This document shows, one piece after another, positions 16,495-24,369 of a DNA stretch of 35,273 nucleotides (position 1 is its first letter; every line of letters starts with the position of its first letter). The notes beneath the pieces are model-generated. The model saw nothing but the letters and a program-made list of their open reading frames with translations. It was not told where the DNA came from and made no database searches. The stretch lies in the NCBI GenBank assembly GCA_030523345.1, contig JAUNIR010000017.1, positions 1 to 35,273 of the forward strand. Direction: 5' to 3'. This stretch comes from Lachnospiraceae bacterium (GTDB taxonomy: Bacteria; Bacillota; Clostridia; Lachnospirales; Lachnospiraceae). A program made the translations under genes and the position numbers.

Positions 16495-19400
16495 ATGAAA
16501 ATGAAAAACAAAGGATTTTCGCTAGTTGAATTATTGGTTGCAATTACTATTGCCGCATTAGTTGCAGGAAGTGTTGGATATCTTCTTACAACTTCTCTTC
16601 GTATGTTCGGAAATGAAGCTACAGATATAGCACAGCAGCAGGAACTTCAGACTTCTTTAAACACAATTATAGATTATGCAATGGAAACTCAGACCGTTGT
16701 TGTTAATAATTCTGGTACTAAGACAAATTATTTGGCACTCGGTACAGTGAAGAGTTCTGATTCATCAAAACTCGATGCTGAAATCTTCTTTACTGATGAC
16801 CAAAACAGGCTTTATATGTGCAAAAAGGTTATTGATGACTATGAAAAAACTCAGGATACAGAACCAAAAAATCTCGACGATAAGGTAAGAGCGATTAAAG
16901 CTGACGCATTAGGGGACGCCGAAAGCTTACCTCAGTATCTTCTTGCTGAAAACGTTACGTCATTTTATGCGGAACTAAACGGTACAAAGACAGAAGATTC
17001 AGGCAAGAGAATATATAATAATCCTTTAAATCTAGAAATTACATTAGAATTTTCTAAGAAAAGTGCTACAAAGGAAATAAATAAAAAGGTTTCAGACAAG
17101 GCTGTATTTAGAAATACGTTACATACGAAGATATTTAAGAACGGTCTTGATTATGATGACCCAAGTAAGAATTCGCTTGTGTTATCAACTGAGACGGTGA
17201 ATTTAGAAAAGAATGCTGCGAAGATACAAACTCCAGGCACGGAAGTAATTCCTAGAAGAAATTTACATATTTTGGAGATAGTACCAGACTACAGTTATGA
17301 TTACGCTCAGTATGCTATTGGAGGGTACAAAGGCGATATAAATAACTATAGGAATGTATCATATGGAAGAAGCAGCACTTATGGCCCTGTTACAGCAGGG
17401 GAACTGGAAGGATTTCTTATTCAGACTGGTGGCGAAAAGGGTGATGAAATCGGTAATCTGACCAATAAGAGTGAAGATATGATAAATAGTTTTTATCCTA
17501 ATTCTTCGGAAAGATCAGATTTACCAAGTCTTATATTGACACCAAAGGTTGAAAGAAATGGTTATTATGAGTATGTAGGCGAAGAAAATGGTGGTGTATA
17601 TGCCATAGATAGCTATCTAGAAGCGGGAAATGTTACAAGGGCCGGAAGAGGTAACTCAAAGCCAAAAGTAAAAGGATTTACAAAAAAATATGAGTCATGG
17701 GGTGGCAAAGATGATAAAAACTGGACGGAAAAAGTATTCAATCCAGTATTCGAATACTGTGCAAGTGAAGACCCGAGTAAAGACTACTATAAAGCGGTTC
17801 CTACAACATCTGGTAAAGAAGAATACGTACTAAAGAAAGCATTGATAGATGGAAACGAAGTCGAATACTATGAGTATGTTGGTAATGAGGAAATAGAGGG
17901 CAAAGTGGCTCTAAATTTTGAAAAAAGCTACTATAGGAACAAGCAAGGCTACGATAAATGGAATGGATATTGTTACGCAGTAAGTGAATCACACGATATG
18001 GTAGACCCGAATGGTGGCGAGTATTATGCAGTAATAGATGGATGGGAGAGCCGTAATTTAGACGATCCTGATGATGCTCCATACGAGTGGGGATATGATT
18101 TTGATATGTCAGTTGCAAGTGCAACAATGTATTCAAAGTACTATCCACACCCAGACAAAGGCAGAGAGGAAAAAGATAAAAAGGCAAAGAGTGCGGACTT
18201 CGGATGGGTATGGCACGAGGCTGAGGCTGGATCTGAGTTAAATTATAGAATTAATAAAGGAGAATATTATACACCGATTGGAAAGATCGATCTTGGCGAA
18301 AAAGGTTCGGGAAAGACTTATGCGCTAGGAACAAAACTGTATTTAAAAAATCATACCAGGAATGGTCTTATCAATAATGATTTATTTAAATTATATGTTA
18401 TGCAGGATACATTAGAGCAATTTGTTGATGGAGACAAAAAGATGCTTGATGTATTAAATGGCCGTTATGATATAACGAATAATAGATATAGTGAAGTCAA
18501 TGATAAAGCTATAAAAAATTGGGAAGACTCAGGAAACTATATACAGTTAGATGTGCGAATCCCTGCGGATTTATCTGATGAGGATATTGCTAACTGCGAT
18601 ATGGTCATTATAGGAACTGCAGGTGATGGTGGATTTGATTTTGCGAATGGATGGGCAAAATTAATTAAAAACGCAACTGCTGAAACTACCTATTCTGCAA
18701 CAAATGATATTACATTCCATCAGGCAACAGAAATATATAAGAGAGTTTGCGAAGAAGAAATTGGAATTGCAGCGCCATATCTTCTGAAAACAGTAGGTGG
18801 ATCAGCGGGAACTTTGAACATGTCGAAAATGTATTATATGTGCTACTGTGTATCTAACTATGACCTTGTGGATTCTGCAACACAGAGACCTCAGATTGCA
18901 ATAGAACAGACTGTAAGAGCTGCAAAGGAGAAAAAGATTGAGGAACAAGGTGATGACAACTATTGGACAAGAAATCCTGATTATATGAGTAATATTGAAA
19001 ATCAGGTAATGATAAAAGGATGTGGTAGAGACTTTTTCAAGGATTATCTCATAACAATAATAAATGAAAATAAAGCGCTTTCGCAACCTTTGTATGATAA
19101 TGGAACGCTTAGGAATAAGACGTCAGATTTTATATATATTGATGCGAATGGAAATATTGTGATTCCTGGAAAAAATACAACAATTACCGAAGGGGGAAAA
19201 AGTTATACCATCAGGTATGAAGATGATGTTAAGCCAAGCTTTGGTCAAGGTGGTGGATCAACTATTTCTGACTTTGAATATAATTTCTTATTGTATGGCA
19301 AAAACAATTTTTTGTATGATCGATATAGAGCACATTTAACTGGATATGATCAGAAGAGAAACGTAACAGATTTTGTATATAATCCAAAATATCATCTAAA

Positions 19401-20295
19401 AGATTCTGGTGTTGAAGATAGAAAAAATCCAAAGGAAGACGATTACTGCGGGCACATGTATAAATTTTATTACGATGATGGACGCGCTAGTCATGATGGT
19501 ATATATCGAAATATGCTCTTATATAATCAGACATCTGATTTATTTTCGTTTAGTATGGCAGGAAACCATGGAATCTTGCAGTTAAAAACGATTAACCAGA
19601 ATTCAACACCTGCACAAAAGATTAAGATTCCAAAGGATGTAGGTGAAATTCAGCTCGTAGGATTTTCAGTAGGCGAGTATGTTGAAAATTCAGGCGGACC
19701 TAGAGACAACGGAAGATATAATTTACCTAGTGACCATGAATCTATGACCTATAGTCAATGTAAAACCGAGAAAAACATGTTCTATCAGCATGAATTCGAA
19801 AACCTATGGATTGATCCTATTGAGGGTAAAGAGGATGAAAGGAAGAAAGTAGCGTACATATCTGAAGAAGAATTGAAACTTGCACAAAAATATGATAATG
19901 GAATGTTCGTATACATATTAGTTAAATCTGATGAAAACCTATATGATGAAATGACTAAAGAAAATGAATATAATCCGTATTTGTATTACAATAACCTCCA
20001 GGGTGAAAAAGGAATTAGTGAGATTTTTCCAGAATGGCCTGGTGAAGCTGTGAAATATGCAAAAGAAGATGGCAAGTATGTTACAGAATTTAGAGCACAT
20101 ATTCCTGCTAGTTATTTTAAAGCTGGACCAGAGGATTCTGCTCCCGAATTTATAGCGCCAACAAACGAAGGAAAAAATATAATTACGGCGCAAGTTGGAA
20201 AAGTAGATGTTTGGACTCAGTTTGAAAAAACAGAAGAGATGCATGGAACCATAACATTTTACATATGTGTGAGAGATACTCTCGATTTAGATTAA
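16495..20295 (+). CDS. Giant PilW/GspJ-like minor pilin, 1266 residues
   Basis: The N-terminus is a canonical prepilin: leader ending in Gly7, F-S-L-V-E-L with Glu12 at +5, a hydrophobic helix, then A-Q-Q-Q-E-L-Q-T-S-L-N-T-I-I-D-Y, typical of PilW/GspJ. Residues up to about 230 look like an enlarged GspJ head. About 1000 further residues follow that I do not recognise. They contain an alpha/beta-looking block starting L-H-I-L-E-I-V-P (257-264) and continuing to C-D-M-V-I-I-G-T-A-G (701-710), a Tyr-rich section with two Y-Y-E-Y-V-G copies (357-362, 458-463), and a beta-rich end. GspJ is about 200 residues, so this is a sixfold expansion. Being last in the minor-pilin block, it may sit at the fibre tip as an adhesin or enzyme; that is inference. 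The gene starts 2 nt after its neighbour with no evident ribosome site. Confidence 0.85.
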   Translation: MKMKNKGFSLVELLVAITIAALVAGSVGYLLTTSLRMFGNEATDIAQQQELQTSLNTIIDYAMETQTVVVNNSGTKTNYLALGTVKSSDSSKLDAEIFFTDDQNRLYMCKKVIDDYEKTQDTEPKNLDDKVRAIKADALGDAESLPQYLLAENVTSFYAELNGTKTEDSGKRIYNNPLNLEITLEFSKKSATKEINKKVSDKAVFRNTLHTKIFKNGLDYDDPSKNSLVLSTETVNLEKNAAKIQTPGTEVIPRRNLHILEIVPDYSYDYAQYAIGGYKGDINNYRNVSYGRSSTYGPVTAGELEGFLIQTGGEKGDEIGNLTNKSEDMINSFYPNSSERSDLPSLILTPKVERNGYYEYVGEENGGVYAIDSYLEAGNVTRAGRGNSKPKVKGFTKKYESWGGKDDKNWTEKVFNPVFEYCASEDPSKDYYKAVPTTSGKEEYVLKKALIDGNEVEYYEYVGNEEIEGKVALNFEKSYYRNKQGYDKWNGYCYAVSESHDMVDPNGGEYYAVIDGWESRNLDDPDDAPYEWGYDFDMSVASATMYSKYYPHPDKGREEKDKKAKSADFGWVWHEAEAGSELNYRINKGEYYTPIGKIDLGEKGSGKTYALGTKLYLKNHTRNGLINNDLFKLYVMQDTLEQFVDGDKKMLDVLNGRYDITNNRYSEVNDKAIKNWEDSGNYIQLDVRIPADLSDEDIANCDMVIIGTAGDGGFDFANGWAKLIKNATAETTYSATNDITFHQATEIYKRVCEEEIGIAAPYLLKTVGGSAGTLNMSKMYYMCYCVSNYDLVDSATQRPQIAIEQTVRAAKEKKIEEQGDDNYWTRNPDYMSNIENQVMIKGCGRDFFKDYLITIINENKALSQPLYDNGTLRNKTSDFIYIDANGNIVIPGKNTTITEGGKSYTIRYEDDVKPSFGQGGGSTISDFEYNFLLYGKNNFLYDRYRAHLTGYDQKRNVTDFVYNPKYHLKDSGVEDRKNPKEDDYCGHMYKFYYDDGRASHDGIYRNMLLYNQTSDLFSFSMAGNHGILQLKTINQNSTPAQKIKIPKDVGEIQLVGFSVGEYVENSGGPRDNGRYNLPSDHESMTYSQCKTEKNMFYQHEFENLWIDPIEGKEDERKKVAYISEEELKLAQKYDNGMFVYILVKSDENLYDEMTKENEYNPYLYYNNLQGEKGISEIFPEWPGEAVKYAKEDGKYVTEFRAHIPASYFKAGPEDSAPEFIAPTNEGKNIITAQVGKVDVWTQFEKTEEMHGTITFYICVRDTLDLD

Positions 20296-20320
20296 TTAAA
20301 TAGCTATTAAAGGATTAGAA

Positions 20321-20366
20321 CCCTCGAGAAAATTCTATAACGGGATTTCTTCGAGGGCTTTTATAT
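20321..20366 (+). terminator. Intrinsic terminator of the pilus operon
   Basis: CCCTCGA at 20321-20327 pairs with TCGAGGG at 20351-20357, and GAAA pairs with TTTC inside, leaving a one-base bulge and a loop of about 14 nt. The stem is followed by CTTTTATATT, a modest U-rich tract. It lies 25 nt after the last minor pilin and before a new promoter, so it probably ends the operon, perhaps with some read-through. Confidence 0.7.
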
Positions 20367-20381
20367 TATATGTAGAAAAAA

Positions 20382-20410
20382 TAGATTTATGTATTCATTT
20401 ATGCTAAAAT
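20382..20410 (+). promoter_or_regulatory. Candidate extended -10 promoter
   Basis: TAAAAT at 20405-20410 is preceded by TG one base upstream, an extended -10. A weak TAGATT lies 17 nt further upstream as a possible -35. It sits between the pilus operon terminator and the next gene, where a promoter is expected, and gives a leader of about 90 nt. Confidence 0.45.
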
Positions 20411-20435
20411 ATACTATGTATGTTTATGTCTATAA

Positions 20436-20452
20436 GTGCGCCCAAATCGCAC
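20436..20452 (+). promoter_or_regulatory. Small stem-loop in 5' leader
   Basis: GTGCG (20436-20440) pairs with CGCAC (20448-20452) around the loop CCCAAAT. It lies in the predicted leader of the gene at 20509, upstream of a second inverted repeat. No known riboswitch consensus was recognised here. Confidence 0.35.
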
Positions 20453-20468
20453 ATGGATATAAATGCTA

Positions 20469-20507
20469 GGGGATAAGAAATAAAAGGGGAAAAGGAGACT
20501 TATCCCT
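20469..20507 (+). promoter_or_regulatory. Stem-loop presenting the ribosome site in its loop
   Basis: GGGATAAG (20470-20477) is the exact reverse complement of CTTATCCC (20499-20506). The 21-nt loop carries the ribosome site AAAGGAGA (20491-20498), and the start codon at 20509 follows the stem by 2 nt. This geometry may control translation initiation, for example through mRNA stability or a binding protein. Confidence 0.45.
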
Positions 20508-20508
20508 G

Positions 20509-21855
20509 ATGAAACAGTACGTTACAAGTATTTGTATATTTACAAGTTCATTAATTTTATTGTTAGCCATATGTGTGTTGTCCTGTTCGGCTAAGATGAC
20601 AGGTTATCTATTGGAAAAGCGGGATAGCACTGTTGTAGCCAGAGGTGTAGAGGGTCTTGATCTTGCTAAAAGAGCTATTGAGACTGACATGAAGGAAAAG
20701 GTGGAAGAGGCTTCAGTAGAAGCATTTAATAGCTTAACTTCTACAATCTATGAGGCAGGGGTTAATATTACAGAAGAAGAGGCTAACAGCTTATATAAAG
20801 GGACAGTTCTTCAAATCCTAAAGGCCAAATATGGAATGTTAGGTGGGACTGAAGATGATGCAAATTATAATCTTATAAAAAGTCTCGAAGATAAATTGCC
20901 AGGACTTAGCACAGGTGAGTTAAAGCTAGTGGAAAATTCAGTTCCAACTTTGGAAAGAGATGGCAACAGAATTAACCTTGGCAACGTAGATGTAGCATTT
21001 TGCTATGGAAATAGTTACAACAATAGTATAAAATTTGATGTTTTTGCATATTTGAGCGATATTTCCTTATATGATGAAAATCCTGAGTTGTTCAAATACG
21101 CTATAGTGGCGGATAAGGGAGTATACATCACAGGTAAGACATCAACGATTATAGGTAATATTTTTGCAGGAACTCATAGCCCAACAGAGCTTAGAAAAGC
21201 TGAGGCGCTTTATGGCGAGAGTGGTACATACGGTGGAGTTAACATCATGTCAACTCAAGTTGCGATAGATGCAGATAGAATCGTTACAGATGGTGCGATT
21301 AATATGAAAGGTGCATTTGTCGTATTCGGTAGTGAAAACAGACCTGTAGAAATAATTGCAGCCGATGTGATGGAAACAGATAATATCGCCAACAAAAATA
21401 TGTATGCGCTTTTTGGAAAGGTTAAAAACCAGGATATAAGTCTTGATAGAGACATGGTTAATGAGGCAATGCAGTATTTTGGAAGTATTGAATATTACTA
21501 TGACTCGAATAATGACAAAACGTATATTGGTAGATATAGAAAAATTATTTCGTCGACAGATATAACAATAGACAGCGATGTTACTGGAGTTGTTATGACG
21601 CCGGGTAATGTAATTATCAATGAAGGTGTTAATGTTGAAGGTCTGATACTATCCGGAGACAGAGTGTATGTTCAGGGGAATAATAATATCGTTGCCTCGG
21701 TAGAAGTGCTAAGAGAAATTTTAGCAGAAGAGTTATATGCCAACATGCATATAGAAGATGAGTCAGATACTTTGGAAGAACAGGCACGTAATAAGCTTCA
21801 TGTTGATATGAAAGATTACCTTGGAGGAATTGTTTACAGAGGAATCAATAAATAG
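20509..21855 (+). CDS. Membrane-anchored beta-helix protein, paralogue of the giant PilX-like pilin
   Basis: The 448-residue protein has an N-terminal signal anchor (about 8-30) but no prepilin cleavage motif. A helical region (about 45-140) is followed by a beta-rich body of short strands separated by Gly/Asn turns, as in bactofilin-like polymer-forming domains. The segment Y-A-I-V-A-D-K-G-V-Y-I-T-G, continuing to I-G-N-I-F-A-G, closely parallels Y-A-I-A-A-S-N-G-I-E-F-N-G and its continuation in the 909-residue minor pilin. It has its own candidate promoter and a leader hairpin, and lies directly after the pilus operon. It is probably a surface or membrane-associated pilus accessory. No specific function is recognised. 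Confidence 0.7.
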   Translation: MKQYVTSICIFTSSLILLLAICVLSCSAKMTGYLLEKRDSTVVARGVEGLDLAKRAIETDMKEKVEEASVEAFNSLTSTIYEAGVNITEEEANSLYKGTVLQILKAKYGMLGGTEDDANYNLIKSLEDKLPGLSTGELKLVENSVPTLERDGNRINLGNVDVAFCYGNSYNNSIKFDVFAYLSDISLYDENPELFKYAIVADKGVYITGKTSTIIGNIFAGTHSPTELRKAEALYGESGTYGGVNIMSTQVAIDADRIVTDGAINMKGAFVVFGSENRPVEIIAADVMETDNIANKNMYALFGKVKNQDISLDRDMVNEAMQYFGSIEYYYDSNNDKTYIGRYRKIISSTDITIDSDVTGVVMTPGNVIINEGVNVEGLILSGDRVYVQGNNNIVASVEVLREILAEELYANMHIEDESDTLEEQARNKLHVDMKDYLGGIVYRGINK

Positions 21856-21858
21856 ATT

Positions 21859-22413
21859 ATGAGAATTGGAATGGGATATGATGTCCACAAACTTGTAGAG
21901 GGAAGAGACCTTATAGTCGGTGGAGTGAAAATTGAACATGAAAAGGGACTTTTAGGGCACTCTGACGCAGATGTTTTACTTCATGCAATAATGGATGCTC
22001 TTCTTGGGGCTGCTGCTCTTGGGGATATAGGTAAGCATTTTCCAGATACTGATCCTCAGTACAAGGGCATTTCAAGTATTAAGCTCCTTGAGCATGTAGG
22101 AAAGTTACTTGCAGATAATAATTATTTTATTGGAAATATAGATGCAACGATAATCGCGCAAGCACCTAAATTCAGACCATATATCGATCAGATGAATGAG
22201 AATATTGCAAAGGCATTGGATATAGACATTAATCAGGTGAATGTTAAGGCAACTACTGAAGAAGGCCTTGGATTCACTGGCAGAAAAGAAGGAATATCAT
22301 CCCAGGCGATATGTATTCTCAATCAGCCAGCAGACTTGATAGAGGGAATGAATTACCTGATGGGTAGTGATACAGCAGGATGTGCGGGATGTAGCGGATG
22401 TAAAAAATCATAA
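21859..22413 (+). CDS. ispF: 2-C-methyl-D-erythritol 2,4-cyclodiphosphate synthase IspF
   Basis: IspF is a trimeric zinc enzyme of the MEP isoprenoid pathway. It converts CDP-methylerythritol 2-phosphate to the cyclic diphosphate with release of CMP. The metal site is visible as D-V-H near the N-terminus (G-Y-D-V-H) and [19 protein letters not shown] and the C-terminal [13 protein letters not shown] are also intact. At 184 residues it is about 25 longer than usual. The extra tail ends in [10 protein letters not shown], a C-x-x-C-x-x-C cluster. It begins 3 nt after the preceding gene and precedes cysS. Another pathway gene, ispD, lies about 8 kb downstream. Confidence 0.96.
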   Translation: MRIGMGYDVHKLVEGRDLIVGGVKIEHEKGLLGHSDADVLLHAIMDALLGAAALGDIGKHFPDTDPQYKGISSIKLLEHVGKLLADNNYFIGNIDATIIAQAPKFRPYIDQMNENIAKALDIDINQVNVKATTEEGLGFTGRKEGISSQAICILNQPADLIEGMNYLMGSDTAGCAGCSGCKKS

Positions 22414-22471
22414 CGAATTTGCAGATTGATGAGAAAACAAAGATTAAAATAAACGATAAAATATAAAGAAA

Positions 22472-22494
22472 GATAAATAACGCCGTTATTTATC
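22472..22494 (+). promoter_or_regulatory. Perfect hairpin abutting the cysS ribosome site
   Basis: GATAAATAAC (22472-22481) and GTTATTTATC (22485-22494) pair perfectly over 10 bp around a 3-nt loop. AGGAGG (22495-22500) follows immediately and the cysS ATG is 5 nt further on. No U-run follows, so it is not a terminator. The 92-nt gap is too short for a T-box, and I see no such element. Confidence 0.55.
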
Positions 22495-22505
22495 AGGAGG
22501 AAGAG

Positions 22506-23831
22506 ATGAGAATATTTAATACATTAAGCGGAAAGGTTGAAGAGTTTAAACCAAATGTTGAAGGCAAGGTTGCAATGTATACATGCGGTCCTACAGTATA
22601 TCACTTTGCACATATAGGTAACCTAAGAAGTTATCTTATGGAAGATGTACTTGAAAAGACTTTAAGATATTCAGGATATGATGTTAAGAGAGTAATGAAC
22701 ATTACAGACGTTGGACATCTTTCATCAGATGCTGATGAAGGCGAAGATAAGATGGTTAAGGGTGCTAAGAGAGAGCATAAGACTGTAATGGAAATAGCAA
22801 AGTTTTATACAGATGCCTTCTTTAGTGATTGTGCAAAGCTTAATATCAAAACTCCAGACGTTGTAGAACCAGCTACAAATTGTATAGATGAGTTCATTAA
22901 CATGATTACAGTCCTTCTTGAAAAAGGCTATGCATATCAGGCAGGTGAGAATGTTTACTTCGATACATCAAAGCTTGATAGTTATTATGTATTCGGTAAC
23001 CAGTCAGAGGATGAGCTTATGGTTGGTGTTCGTGACGATGTTACAGAAGATACAAATAAGAAAAATAAAAATGATTTCGTTCTTTGGTTCACAAAGTCAA
23101 AATTTGAGGATCAGGCTCTTAAATGGGATAGCCCATGGGGAGTTGGATATCCGGGATGGCATATCGAGTGTTCATGCATTAGTATGAAGCATCTTGGAGA
23201 ATATATGGACATTCATTGTGGCGGAATTGATAACATGTTTCCACATCATACTAATGAGATAGCGCAGAGTGAATCATACTTAGGACATAAATGGTGTAAT
23301 TACTGGTTCCATGTTCATCACCTGAATGATGAGACAGGTAAGATGAGCAAATCAAAGGGTGAGTTCTTAACAGTGTCACTCCTTGAGGAGAAGGGGTATG
23401 ATCCGCTTGTATACAGAATGTTTGCCCTTCAGTCTCATTATCGTAAGCCACTTACATTCTCATATGAGCAGCTTGACCAGGTGGCTTCAGCTTACAAAAA
23501 GCTTAAAAATAAGATTGCAAATATAGAAAATAGTGGAGATGTTGATACAGATGCTGTAAAGGCACATCATGACAAATTTGCCGAGATGGTAGGAAATGAT
23601 GTGAATACGGCTATGGGTCTTACACTCCTTTACGACGTTTTAAAAGAAGAATTAAACGGCGCAACTAAGAGAGCTATTATCGAAGATTATGATTACGTAT
23701 TAGGACTCGATCTTCTTAAGGAAAAGGGAACTGACAATGGTTCAGATGAAGATCCAGAATTAGTTGCATACGTTGAAGCTAAAATCGAAGAGAGAAAAGG
23801 ATTTTGCCAAAGCAGATGCGATAAGAGATGA
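22506..23831 (+). CDS. cysS: Cysteinyl-tRNA synthetase, C-terminus frameshifted
   Basis: This class I synthetase charges tRNA-Cys. The signatures H-I-G-N (36-39) and K-M-S-K-S (279-283) and zinc ligands (Cys27 in T-C-G-P-T; C-S-C-I; H-C-G-G-I-D) are intact. The frame as read gives 441 residues and ends in an atypical G-F-C-Q-S-R-C-D-K-R. Switching to the +1 frame near 23791-23799 restores the family ending, from K-D-F-A-K-A-D-A-I-R-D-E-L-L to G-V-V-W-S-K-A, and a total of about 462 residues, the normal length. The repaired frame stops at 23893-23895, overlapping the next start. Either the strain makes a protein lacking the anticodon-proximal C-terminal helix, or the sequence has an indel in the A-run. 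The catalytic core is complete. Confidence 0.93.
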   Translation: MRIFNTLSGKVEEFKPNVEGKVAMYTCGPTVYHFAHIGNLRSYLMEDVLEKTLRYSGYDVKRVMNITDVGHLSSDADEGEDKMVKGAKREHKTVMEIAKFYTDAFFSDCAKLNIKTPDVVEPATNCIDEFINMITVLLEKGYAYQAGENVYFDTSKLDSYYVFGNQSEDELMVGVRDDVTEDTNKKNKNDFVLWFTKSKFEDQALKWDSPWGVGYPGWHIECSCISMKHLGEYMDIHCGGIDNMFPHHTNEIAQSESYLGHKWCNYWFHVHHLNDETGKMSKSKGEFLTVSLLEEKGYDPLVYRMFALQSHYRKPLTFSYEQLDQVASAYKKLKNKIANIENSGDVDTDAVKAHHDKFAEMVGNDVNTAMGLTLLYDVLKEELNGATKRAIIEDYDYVLGLDLLKEKGTDNGSDEDPELVAYVEAKIEERKGFCQSRCDKR

Positions 23832-23895
23832 GCTTCTTAGCAAGGGTATTGTGATTAAAGATACTCGTGAAGGTGTTGTTTGGAGCAAAGCATGA
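23791..23895 (+). other. Displaced 3' end of cysS in the +1 frame
   Basis: Read in the +1 frame, this stretch encodes the conserved CysRS C-terminus (D-F-A-K-A-D-A-I-R-D-E-L, G-I-V-I-K-D-T, V-V-W-S-K-A) and ends at TGA 23893-23895. The apparent break is at AGAGAAAAGG (23791-23800). One extra base or two missing bases in the A-run would explain it. The ATGA overlap with the next gene supports this as the ancestral 3' end. Confidence 0.8.
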
Positions 23896-24329
23896 ATGAA
23901 AGCCCAATTCTTGGAACTATAAATGATATATTTGGTTCAAAAGAAGTAAATCCAAATGAATATTCACCATTGGCGCTTGCGTTTATTGGAGACAGTGTTT
24001 TTGATGTTGTAATTAAGTCTGTAATAGTTGAAGAGGCAAACTGTCAGGTTAATAAGCTTCAGACAAAGACTAGCAAAATCGTAAGAGCAACTTCGCAGGC
24101 ACTTATAGTAGATGCACTTAAAGACGAGCTTACAGAAGAGGAAGCTAATATATTAAGAAGAGGTCGCAATGCAAAGCCATATACAAAGGCTAAAAATGCA
24201 AGCTACTCAGAGTACTGTAAGGCGACGGGACTTGAGGCTCTTGTTGGATATTTATATTTAAAAGGTGAGACAGAAAGGCTAGTAAGTCTTATTAGGACTG
24301 GCCTAGAAAAAGCTGAACTAACAATATAA
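23892..24329 (+). CDS. mrnC: Mini-ribonuclease III (23S rRNA maturation)
   Basis: Mini-III is a dimeric RNase III domain lacking the dsRNA-binding domain; in Bacillus it trims the ends of 23S rRNA precursor. Visible are L-A-L-A-F-I-G-D-S-V-F-D with Asp34 in the catalytic box, L-R-R-G-R-N-A-K and A-T-G-L-E-A-L-V-G-Y-L-Y. I chose ATG 23892 (145 residues), which overlaps the ancestral cysS stop as ATGA. TTG 23880 is in frame but lies inside the displaced cysS end. The cysS-mrnC-rlmB order is conserved in Firmicutes. The usual G-D-A-x-x-E reads G-D-S-V-F-D, a conservative change. Confidence 0.93.
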   Translation: MNESPILGTINDIFGSKEVNPNEYSPLALAFIGDSVFDVVIKSVIVEEANCQVNKLQTKTSKIVRATSQALIVDALKDELTEEEANILRRGRNAKPYTKAKNASYSEYCKATGLEALVGYLYLKGETERLVSLIRTGLEKAELTI

Positions 24330-24369
24330 AAATAACACAAAAATGCAAAATAATATATAGGTAGTAAAG

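Noticed and set aside
20411-20508. c-di-GMP (GEMM) or other known riboswitch in the leader of the gene at 20509
   Set aside because: Hairpins exist, but the conserved GEMM core sequences are absent and no other class was recognised.
22414-22505. T-box riboswitch before cysS
   Set aside because: The gap is only 92 nt, and no T-box sequence or terminator/antiterminator pair is visible; only a simple hairpin is present.
23785-23805. Programmed +1 frameshift site in cysS
   Set aside because: AGAGAAAAGG has only four A's, with no stop or obvious rare codon at the shift point and no stimulatory structure seen. A simple indel is the more economical explanation.
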